A DNA stretch of 64,000 nucleotides from NCBI GenBank assembly GCA_037138755.1, contig JBAXHT010000001.1:1831805-1895804 (forward strand), given 5' to 3'. The position numbers and the translations under genes are program-made. Under the pieces are notes generated by a model. That model was not told the DNA's origin and made no database searches. It worked only from the letters and a program-made list of their open reading frames with translations. Positions 15,717 to 23,237 of this stretch are shown here, in pieces (position 1 is the stretch's first letter; each line of letters starts with the position of its first letter). The DNA comes from Armatimonadota bacterium. Its GTDB lineage: Bacteria; Armatimonadota; Fimbriimonadia; Fimbriimonadales; Fimbriimonadaceae.

Positions 15717-17501
15717 ATGGGTGTCGTCGTTGGAGTTTTTGGGCCGCATGAGGCGGGCAAGTCGAGCCTAGTAGAGGCTCTGCTCCAGCGTCCGACCAGC
15801 CAAACCCTGTTGAGCAGCCAGTGTGCCTACTATGCCTGGGATTTCGACGCGGTTCGAGCTACCTTGGTCGACACTCCAGGCTACGAGCGCTATGTTCACC
15901 ATGCTTATGCAACTGCACTTGTGACAGACGTCGCCGTCGTCTGCATCGGACCAAGCGACGCGAATCACCCAACTTGGCGAGAGTTTCTCGAGGTCGTAAT
16001 CGCATCACCCGCCACGGCCCTTGTCGTGACTGTCAGAGGTCGGCTTGCGCCCCTCGAACTGCAAAACCTGCTTGCGAGCAGCCGGTTCAGCTCGGCCCCG
16101 ATTATTGAAATCGAACGGACAGAAGAGATTCGGGCTGCAGTGGTTGAAGGAATCCACAAAGTCTCCCCGAAAACTGGGGGATTCAATTGGTACATGGCCA
16201 TTGATGGGGTCGACACGCTCCCTCGTCAAGGATATGTTGTGACGGGTGTCATTGCCCAGGGCTTGCCCCAGGCCGGATCAAGAGCCAGCGTCTTTCCTGG
16301 CGGGCATCCGACAACGATGCGCTCGGTGAGCAAAACTGACGATGTGTTCACGCTGATGGACGCCGGAAGCCGGGTTTCGATGACCCTGCTGGGTATTGAT
16401 CACTACAAACTCCGTCCAGGGATGTTGGTTGGTTCGATCGATGAGATGGGCTCGACCGACTTCTTTGAAGCGGAGATCGACTGGCTACACACACCCGGAT
16501 ACGCCTCCGAGGTTCGGATCACAATTGGAACCGAAGATGTCACCGGCCGACTTTTCCCTAGCGATCAGAATCCGAAGCTAGCTCAGATTCGGCCAACTGA
16601 ACGCATTGCCGCCCTTGTCGGCCAGCCGCTCATACTTCGTCAACTTCACCCTCCGCTTGTTTTGGGAGGTGGAGTGGTGACCACTCTTCAGGCGACGCTT
16701 CATCGGCGCCAAGAAACGGTCTTCGAGTGGGATGCAGAGGACCCAGCCGAGGCAATTATGAGGATTCTTCGTGATCGAAACGAAGGCGTCATGACTCACG
16801 AGATTTGCAAGCAAATGGGGGTAACCCAGCAGGATCTCGGGGACGTGTTCGCTGAGCTCAAGGGTTCTCGGAAAGCGATGAGCTTTGGCGGAACGTGGTT
16901 TACACCCGAAGTTTTCCTCCGAGAAGCTCAGCGGTTCCTTGGTTGCCTCTCGGAGATGCATGTTAAGGAGCCAGGTGTGGCTTTTCAACCTGCCGAGCTC
17001 GTGATGGAGCAGATGAACCGTTCATGGGATGCAAAGTGTCTCGACCTGATCATTTCCCAACTGGTCGCCCTGAAAAAGATTGATAGTGAAGGGAATTCCA
17101 GAGTCCGCATGATCGACTTCCGAATCCAGTTGACTGGGAAGCAAGATAGCTTCTTGGCGCGTGTTGAGCAAGAGCTCGATAAGCACGGCATCAATGCTCC
17201 CTACATCAGCGAGGTCGCAAAAGCCCTTGTGACTCCGACTCAAGCTGTGGACGAAATCATGAAGCTTGGCGCGTATGCGGGCCGATTGGTCGAGGTTTCG
17301 GATGGCACCTATTACACACTTGCCCAACTGGAAAAGATCAAACGGAAAGTGGCGTTGTGGGCTGGCGATAGAGAGTTCAACGCGTCTGAGCTACGTGATT
17401 TCTTGGATACGTCAAGACGGTTTGTCATTCCGCTTCTGGAGCATTTTGACAAGAGCGGATTTACGATCCGCGATGAGGATACTAGAACGGTCGCGAAGTA
17501 G
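15717..17501 (+). CDS. SelB-like translational GTPase homologue with degenerate G domain
   Basis: A 594-residue protein. The G1 loop is GPHEAGKSS (residues 9-17, instead of GHVDHGKT) and G3 is DTPGYER (52-58). No NKxD (G4) is visible where expected; the sequence reads LVVTVRG. Domains II/III follow, then winged helices; the end (ELRDFLDTSRRFVIPLLEHF) closely resembles the SelB winged-helix end that binds SECIS RNA. SelB delivers Sec-tRNA to ribosomes, but no selA, selD or selC is in this window. The lost G4 suggests changed nucleotide use or a non-canonical role. It starts 6 nt after the asparaginase gene. Confidence 0.8.
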   Translation: MGVVVGVFGPHEAGKSSLVEALLQRPTSQTLLSSQCAYYAWDFDAVRATLVDTPGYERYVHHAYATALVTDVAVVCIGPSDANHPTWREFLEVVIASPATALVVTVRGRLAPLELQNLLASSRFSSAPIIEIERTEEIRAAVVEGIHKVSPKTGGFNWYMAIDGVDTLPRQGYVVTGVIAQGLPQAGSRASVFPGGHPTTMRSVSKTDDVFTLMDAGSRVSMTLLGIDHYKLRPGMLVGSIDEMGSTDFFEAEIDWLHTPGYASEVRITIGTEDVTGRLFPSDQNPKLAQIRPTERIAALVGQPLILRQLHPPLVLGGGVVTTLQATLHRRQETVFEWDAEDPAEAIMRILRDRNEGVMTHEICKQMGVTQQDLGDVFAELKGSRKAMSFGGTWFTPEVFLREAQRFLGCLSEMHVKEPGVAFQPAELVMEQMNRSWDAKCLDLIISQLVALKKIDSEGNSRVRMIDFRIQLTGKQDSFLARVEQELDKHGINAPYISEVAKALVTPTQAVDEIMKLGAYAGRLVEVSDGTYYTLAQLEKIKRKVALWAGDREFNASELRDFLDTSRRFVIPLLEHFDKSGFTIRDEDTRTVAK

Positions 17502-17921
17502 TTACTTCTTCGCCGGAGCGTTGGTGTCTGGTGCAGGAGTTTTGGCGGCTTCCCCTGGCTTGTTGGTGTCTGGAGCTGAAGCAGGTGTATTTGCAGCTTC
17601 AGTAGGCTTGTTGGCTTCAGGGGCTGCTGGAGTCTTTGGCGCCGGAGCATTTGAGTCAGTGGTGACTGGGGCCGAGGTGCCGGCCTCAAGAACTCGGTTG
17701 GAAACAACGGTGTACAGCAAGACGAGACCCATGAACGAGACGCCCATGTACAAGGTCCACTTGGAAATAATGTCGTCGAAGCTGGCCTTACCCTTGAATG
17801 AGGTTCGCACGCTACCGCCGCCGCTCATCGCATCTCCCTTACCCGTCACCAGGACGAGGAGAGCAAAGACAATCGCGACGAGAAGCGCGAGTCCGAGTAC
17901 GAGTTTGGCGAATAATTCCAC
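17502..17921 (-). CDS. secG: Preprotein translocase subunit SecG with a long Pro/Ala tail
   Basis: A 139-residue protein. Two membrane helices (about residues 4-26 and 57-77) flank a loop with GKGDAMSGGG, typical of SecG in the SecYEG channel. A 60-residue low-complexity tail rich in A, P, T, N and K follows (repeats such as TNKPGEAAKTPAPDTN), which ordinary SecG lacks. The stop abuts the convergent SelB-like gene with no gap. Confidence 0.85.
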   Translation of the reverse strand: MELFAKLVLGLALLVAIVFALLVLVTGKGDAMSGGGSVRTSFKGKASFDDIISKWTLYMGVSFMGLVLLYTVVSNRVLEAGTSAPVTTDSNAPAPKTPAAPEANKPTEAANTPASAPDTNKPGEAAKTPAPDTNAPAKK

Positions 17922-17945
17922 AGCGACCCCAAATGATACCCAAGG

Positions 17946-19064
17946 TCACAGGTCTCCGAACTTGATTCCGAGCGGCACCGCGAGCAGGCTTGCTATCAAA
18001 TACGCCAAAAACGAGCCCGCTATGACGTGAAGAACTCCGCTGTTGAGAAGTCTCCCGAACGGGGTAGGTTTCCGGTTCGGGGCTTGCTCATAGTTGAGAA
18101 GTAGCTCGTGGGCCGCATCAATTCCACTCTGAATCTGCTTGGGAGTTGCTGGTTTTGTCGTGATGTACTGCTGAGCAAAGCTACCGAGGGGCCGCCAGAA
18201 GAACAGCGTCACCAAAACCGCCATCAGCAGTCGGAGCTCTTCATAAGGAATCCACTTGCTCTGAGAGACCCCCAAGAACAGAGAGATCGCTACTCCGATG
18301 TTGGTTCCACAACGAGGGTGAACCCTGGGCATTCGCCTCACCACGTCTGGCAGAAGTGGCTCATCCTGCTCGATAGCATGAACAACCTGGTGCTCGGCGG
18401 CATGGTATCCCGAAAGCGGGAATAGTCGGAACATCACCACCAAGCTTACGATGGGAAGCAGCGCAAGTACATTCAACCACGCAGATCCTGGTGATATCCG
18501 AGGCGAGACCAACAGGTAGATCATCTCGCCGACCAACATCGCTGAGAACATTGCGCCCCCGGTCAGCATCAAGTTCCAGCCCTTCCGTCCAGCATTCACT
18601 GCTCCGGTCGTCAGGTAGACCCCGAAAGGAGTTGCCATTCCGCCGACGATGGGCGGCTTAACCCGTTCATGGTCGGAGTGCAAGAAGGCCGAAGCGGTTA
18701 GAATTCCGCAAACCTCACCGTCGTCCGCTACGACAATCAAAGTGCCACTTGCCGCTTCCAGCTTCCGCATCGCCTCAGCCCCCGTGACATAAGGCGGAAT
18801 CGAGAGCCAGTCTCGGGCATAGTCTCCCACTGGCGAAGACTCGTCCGCAGCGAGCGATACCAGAATCGCAGCTTGTGTCAGAACGCCAACATATCGCCCG
18901 TCTCGCACAATCGGCAGAATCGCTAAACCTGCCGATTCCATTCGCTCGGCCGCGACGGCGACGCTAGAAAAGGTCTCGGCAACCGGGCAAGGTCGCATAA
19001 ATCGACCGGCGGGTTGGTTAAGCCGGTCGAGAATCACACCCTTAGTATGGTGCTTGTTGGGCAT
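17946..19064 (-). CDS. CBS-domain/DUF1385 fusion membrane protein
   Basis: A 372-residue protein. Residues 15-135 form a CBS pair (nucleotide sensor). From about 138 a DUF1385 domain follows: VGGMATPFGVYLTTG, membrane helices, then YHAAEHQVVHAIE and RVHPRCGTNIG with conserved His/Cys. DUF1385 function is unknown. The ATG at 19064 is only 11 nt from the divergent pfkA start. An alternative GTG at 19037 has CATACT 6 nt upstream and could be the true, leaderless start. Confidence 0.8.
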   Translation of the reverse strand: MPNKHHTKGVILDRLNQPAGRFMRPCPVAETFSSVAVAAERMESAGLAILPIVRDGRYVGVLTQAAILVSLAADESSPVGDYARDWLSIPPYVTGAEAMRKLEAASGTLIVVADDGEVCGILTASAFLHSDHERVKPPIVGGMATPFGVYLTTGAVNAGRKGWNLMLTGGAMFSAMLVGEMIYLLVSPRISPGSAWLNVLALLPIVSLVVMFRLFPLSGYHAAEHQVVHAIEQDEPLLPDVVRRMPRVHPRCGTNIGVAISLFLGVSQSKWIPYEELRLLMAVLVTLFFWRPLGSFAQQYITTKPATPKQIQSGIDAAHELLLNYEQAPNRKPTPFGRLLNSGVLHVIAGSFLAYLIASLLAVPLGIKFGDL

Positions 19065-19075
19065 AATCAGTAGCA

Positions 19076-20038
19076 GTGAAGCGAATTGGCGTCATCACAA
19101 GCGGCGGCGACGCCCCCGGCATGAATGCAGCGATCCGCGCGGTTGTGCGCGCTGCCCTCCACCGAGGAGCCGAGGTGATCGGGTTCTCCCACGGCTGGGA
19201 AGGCGTCATCAACGATGAATCCCAGTTAATGGAGTCAAAGACGGTCGGCGGAATCATCGACCGAGGCGGCACAATTCTTCGCTCGGCTCGCAGCAATACT
19301 TTTCGAACACCCGAAGGGCGCGTGCAAGCTTTAGGAGTTCTCAAGAAAAACGGTGTCGAAGGTCTCGTTGTGATTGGTGGCGATGGCTCGCTGACCGGAG
19401 CGCTGAAGCTCCAAGAAGAATTTGACTTCCCAGTGATGGGAGTTCCGGGTTCGATTGACAACGACATTAGCGGAACCGACTACAGCATCGGATTCGACAC
19501 CGCCGTAAACATCTCGGTTGAAGCGATTGACCGAGTGCGGGATACGGCGTATTCCCATGAGCGAGTGTTTGTCATTGAAGTCATGGGTCGCCGGAACGGC
19601 TTTATCGCCATCGAGTCTGGCCTTGCCGGCGGAGCCGAGGCGATCCTCATCCCCGAAGTTCCTTACTCACTGCTCGACATCACCAACAACCTTAGAACCG
19701 CTGCCGAGAAAGGGAAGCGGAGCTCGATCATCATCGTTGCTGAGGGTGCCGCTCGGGCGAGCGACGTGAAGATGTTCATTGAAAAGAACACTGGCTTCGA
19801 TACTCGATACTTGGTTTTGGGTCACCTTCAGAGGGGCGGTAGCCCAACAGTCTTTGATAGGGTCTTAGCTTTAAGGCTGGGTGCCCTTGCGGCAAATCGG
19901 ATGTTGAGCGGATTCAAGGGCGAAATGGCGGGGGTTGATGGATCAAAACTCGTGTCGCATCCGCTAACATATGTTCTAAGCACGGAGCGATCCATCGACC
20001 CCGAAAAACTGCTCCTCGCCGAAGTTATGTCGAGTTAG
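19076..20038 (+). CDS. pfkA: 6-phosphofructokinase (ATP type)
   Basis: A 320-residue glycolytic enzyme making fructose-1,6-bisphosphate. Motifs: ITSGGDAPGMNAAIR, VIGGDGSLTGA (Gly at the position that is Asp in PPi-dependent forms), PGSIDNDISGTD and EVMGRRNGFIA. The start is GTG at 19076 with CATAAT 8 nt upstream. The pfkB-family kinase follows after 2 nt, so both are co-transcribed. Confidence 0.93.
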   Translation: MKRIGVITSGGDAPGMNAAIRAVVRAALHRGAEVIGFSHGWEGVINDESQLMESKTVGGIIDRGGTILRSARSNTFRTPEGRVQALGVLKKNGVEGLVVIGGDGSLTGALKLQEEFDFPVMGVPGSIDNDISGTDYSIGFDTAVNISVEAIDRVRDTAYSHERVFVIEVMGRRNGFIAIESGLAGGAEAILIPEVPYSLLDITNNLRTAAEKGKRSSIIIVAEGAARASDVKMFIEKNTGFDTRYLVLGHLQRGGSPTVFDRVLALRLGALAANRMLSGFKGEMAGVDGSKLVSHPLTYVLSTERSIDPEKLLLAEVMSS

Positions 20039-20040
20039 CC

Positions 20041-20985
20041 ATGCTTGTCTCCGTCACCCTCAACCCCTGCGTCGATCACGCGCTTTTCGTCGAGAAGTTC
20101 ACGGTTGGGGACACAAACAGGGTGATCAGGGTAGAGAAAGACGCCGGCGGAAAGGGTGTCAACGTTAGTCGAGTCTTCTCGGAGCTTGGCGGAGATACCG
20201 CCGCAACCGGATTCCTTGGCGGCGCAACGGCAGCTCACATCCGTCACGTCCTTCAGGTGGAGGGTGTGGAGGACGCTTTTGTCAACATCCAGGGAGAAAC
20301 TCGCACCAACTTTTCGGTGGAAGACAATTCTGGAACCCCCCCAACGACATTGAATAGCCGAGGTCCAAACATCTCGGCAGCTGAGTGGAACCAACTGCTG
20401 ATCGACTGCAAAGAACTTGGTCGTGGCGCACGTTGGGTGGCCCTCGGGGGTTCACTCCCACCTGGGGTGCCGGATGAGGCCTTTCAAATACTGGGTGAGC
20501 TGTTTCACTCTTCAGGAGTCAAAGTGATTCTCGATGCAGACGGCGTCGCCCAAGTCCACGGGTTGCTCGCGAATCCTGACTTCATCAAGCCTAACGCCGC
20601 CGAAGCCAGTCGCTTGTTGAAGACAAAAATTGAGAGTGATCTCGAGGCGGTGGAAGCGGTCTTGGAACTGCACCAAGGCCTTGGGGGGGGCGACAGAATC
20701 GCTGTGATCTCGCGAGGAAAGGATGGTGCCGTGATGGCGACACGGGGTGGAGTTTGGGTCGGCCGATCTCCAAAAATTCACTCAACCAGCACCATTGGAA
20801 GCGGCGATTCAATGATTGCGGGAATCCTGTGGGCAATCGACACCGGAAAAACTCCTGAGGACGCGCTGCGCTGGGGGCTCGCTGCCGGAGCGGCAACCGC
20901 GATGACCGACGGAAGTGGCATCGCTCGGCTTCCGACGATCGAAGATTTATTGGATGAGGCGATTGTCGAGTCGAATCTTGCATGA
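20041..20985 (+). CDS. PfkB-family sugar-phosphate kinase (1-phosphofructokinase type)
   Basis: A 314-residue ribokinase-superfamily kinase. N-terminal VTLNPCVDHALFV, then AGGKGVNVSRVF, and the C-terminal signature STIGSGDSMIAGIL with the catalytic Asp. The sequence fits FruK/LacC/PfkB; substrate (fructose-1-P, tagatose-6-P or fructose-6-P) cannot be fixed. Its place directly behind pfkA argues for a role in the same glycolytic step. No PTS genes are nearby, which weakens a FruK assignment. Confidence 0.85.
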   Translation: MLVSVTLNPCVDHALFVEKFTVGDTNRVIRVEKDAGGKGVNVSRVFSELGGDTAATGFLGGATAAHIRHVLQVEGVEDAFVNIQGETRTNFSVEDNSGTPPTTLNSRGPNISAAEWNQLLIDCKELGRGARWVALGGSLPPGVPDEAFQILGELFHSSGVKVILDADGVAQVHGLLANPDFIKPNAAEASRLLKTKIESDLEAVEAVLELHQGLGGGDRIAVISRGKDGAVMATRGGVWVGRSPKIHSTSTIGSGDSMIAGILWAIDTGKTPEDALRWGLAAGAATAMTDGSGIARLPTIEDLLDEAIVESNLA

Positions 20986-21221
20986 GTCAGAACCGATGCG
21001 AACCTCCAGGATCACACCTGTAAATATTGCTAGCTGGTAACAATATCAGTTCGATTTAAGCACCGTGTATTTACCAGGTAACCCAGCAACCTTGGGTGGA
21101 AAATCTTCCCCGAGCTAGTTTGGTGAGTCGCCATGAAGTTCACGGAGACGGGGAGTCTTCGGAGACTGCGGGCAAGGATGTCCAAAGTCACGGCTCAACG
21201 GACAATCACGGAGGAATCGAA

Positions 21222-22649
21222 ATGCCTTTTCGAATCAATAACAATACAACAGCACAAGGTGCATTTAACAGCGTAAACCAAGTCTCGGACATGATGAGCA
21301 AGTCCATGGGCAAACTGAGCTCTGGTTTACGAATCAAGGACGCGTCGGATGATCCGGCGGGTCTCATTTCGTCTGAGCTTTTCCGCTCACAGATCAACTC
21401 GATGGACGCTGCGCTTCGCAACAACCAAGAGGCAATGAACTATGCCAAGACCGCTGAGAACGCTCTCGGTGAAATGAGCAAGCTACTCAGCGATGCTCGA
21501 GGTCTTGCCATTGCATCCGGTAACTCGGCAACCCTTACGGCTGCCCAGGTCGCTGCAAACCAAGATCAGGTCAACTCGATTATTCAGTCGATCGACCGAA
21601 TTGCTGGCGGCGTCACCTACTCCGGCCGAAAGCTCCTCGACGGATCGGCGGGTACCACGACGCAGATCTCGAACGCAACCAAGGTCGCTGGATTCAGCTT
21701 CGGCGGTGCTCTCGGTACCGTGTCGATTACGGCTAACGGTCTCATCACCTTGGCTCAGGGTACGGCCGCGACTCGCGCTCTGTACACCGCAACCTCGTTG
21801 CTCACCACCGGTGCGCTTCAGTCCGGAACGGTTGCGCTGAACGGTGTCAACTTCAACATCTCGGCTACCACGTCGGGCGCTTCTCTTGCCAACGTTTTCA
21901 ATGCGGCTTCGGCGCAAACCGGTGTTACCGCAGCATGGAACTCGACTGCCAACCAGCTCACCTTCCAGGCGACACAGACCGGATCCAACCGGCAGATCAC
22001 TTTCACGGATACCACTGGTGTTATCAGCTCTGCTGCGAACACCACGGCAAACGTGGCCGGAGTGGACGCAGTTGCAACAGTCACCATCGGTGGCGTTGCC
22101 GCCCTGTTCACTGGCGGACGAAGCGGTGCTGACGGTCTTACCCTCACAGATGCCAACGGTAACAAGTTGAACATCGGTGAAGGCGGTAACGCTACTTCCG
22201 CTGCAGCTGCTGTCGGACGAGTTGTCGCTCAAGACTCGAGCTTCCAGATTGGATTCCTCTCAGGAGTCACCGCGAACCTTGCACTTCGAAACATGGCTTC
22301 GGGTCAGCTCGGGACCGGTGTTATCTCGGGTACGACCATCAACAACCTCGACGTGAGTACGGCTCAAGCTGCTACTAACGCTCTGACGGTTATCGACAAG
22401 GCGATTGAAGAAGTCAGCCAAGTCCGAGGTCGAATCGGTAACTTCCAGCGAAACGTTCTCGAAACGAACAGCCGATCGCTCACCAACATGAGAGAGAACC
22501 TGGCGGCATCCGAGAGCTCCATCCGAGACCTCGACATCGCTCAGGAAATGACCAACTACACTAAGCTTCAGGTTATGCAGCAGGCTGGTATGTCGATCCT
22601 TGGCCAAGCAAACAGCGGCCTCGGCAGCGTCATGTCCTTGCTCCGATAA
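21222..22649 (+). CDS. Flagellin B (filament protein)
   Basis: A 475-residue paralogue of flagellin A. Most of D0/D1 and much of the central region are identical, suggesting recent duplication or gene conversion. The start is ATG at 21222, preceded by GGAGG; a longer reading from 21096 adds residues unlike any flagellin. The leader from 20986 is over 200 nt and contains a small UUCG-type hairpin (AGTCT/AGACT, 21154-21167) and an AATATTG/CAATAT inverted pair near 21036. A strong terminator follows. Confidence 0.95.
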   Translation: MPFRINNNTTAQGAFNSVNQVSDMMSKSMGKLSSGLRIKDASDDPAGLISSELFRSQINSMDAALRNNQEAMNYAKTAENALGEMSKLLSDARGLAIASGNSATLTAAQVAANQDQVNSIIQSIDRIAGGVTYSGRKLLDGSAGTTTQISNATKVAGFSFGGALGTVSITANGLITLAQGTAATRALYTATSLLTTGALQSGTVALNGVNFNISATTSGASLANVFNAASAQTGVTAAWNSTANQLTFQATQTGSNRQITFTDTTGVISSAANTTANVAGVDAVATVTIGGVAALFTGGRSGADGLTLTDANGNKLNIGEGGNATSAAAAVGRVVAQDSSFQIGFLSGVTANLALRNMASGQLGTGVISGTTINNLDVSTAQAATNALTVIDKAIEEVSQVRGRIGNFQRNVLETNSRSLTNMRENLAASESSIRDLDIAQEMTNYTKLQVMQQAGMSILGQANSGLGSVMSLLR

Positions 22650-22651
22650 GC

Positions 22652-23212
22652 TCAGGCAAGTTGATTCGAAATTGGAGGCTCTTCGGAGCCTCCTTTTTCT
22701 TTTTGAAGTTGCCCGAAAAGCTGATTCGTTTTTCGTTTGCTGGCAAACATCGTGTTCTGCTCTCGGCTCTCAATCCTCAGATCCGGGAGTCCTTCGTTTT
22801 GAATTCGGATCCATCCCCCGAGCCCGATGAGCTGATGAATGTTAAACTGCCTGGTGATTCGAGTGCTCGCGTTGATCGGCACTTCGATTGTGCGCTCTTC
22901 GCTGTTAATCTTGAGCTTGTTCCGGCTTATAGTCAGCAGGCCAACTTCGGCATGGGCGTCCAAGTAGTCAGCAGGACGGTCGAATACGAAGCCGACAAGC
23001 AACCCGTCGCTAGCGTAAATGGCAAGCAACTCCGAGCGTATCTGAGAGTTTTCCCAAAATCCAAATCGGCTGATCAGCGGAATCGCCACCAAGACTCCGA
23101 GCCCCAAACTCCAAACTCCCAACCCCAAACCGCCCGCAACTGCCACAACCAGTGCCGTCGGAATAAGCGGAACAATGTTTCCCATCCACCTCCTCCGTCG
23201 CGACCAGATCAT
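22652..23212 (-). CDS. Membrane protein with PilZ-sized soluble domain, unknown
   Basis: A 186-residue protein. Two hydrophobic stretches (about residues 12-44) are followed by a soluble beta-rich domain. The membrane part, GGLGLGVWSLGLGVL, is encoded by a GTTTGGGGTTGGGAGTTTGG-type low-complexity tract, a composition found elsewhere between genes. The C-terminal codons overlap the flagellin B terminator. TAACAT lies 6 nt before the ATG. No family recognised. Confidence 0.6.
   Translation of the reverse strand: MIWSRRRRWMGNIVPLIPTALVVAVAGGLGLGVWSLGLGVLVAIPLISRFGFWENSQIRSELLAIYASDGLLVGFVFDRPADYLDAHAEVGLLTISRNKLKINSEERTIEVPINASTRITRQFNIHQLIGLGGWIRIQNEGLPDLRIESREQNTMFASKRKTNQLFGQLQKEKGGSEEPPISNQLA
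22674..22698 (+). terminator. Terminator of flagellin B
   Basis: GGAGGCTC-TTCG-GAGCCTCC followed by TTTTT. It also lies within the 3' coding end of the convergent minus-strand gene. Confidence 0.88.
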
Positions 23213-23237
23213 CCGGTGATGTTACACTTGTAGAAGT

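Noticed and set aside
15710-17501. SECIS or selenocysteine context near the SelB-like gene
   Set aside because: No in-frame UGA in neighbouring genes needed reading through, and no sel genes are present.
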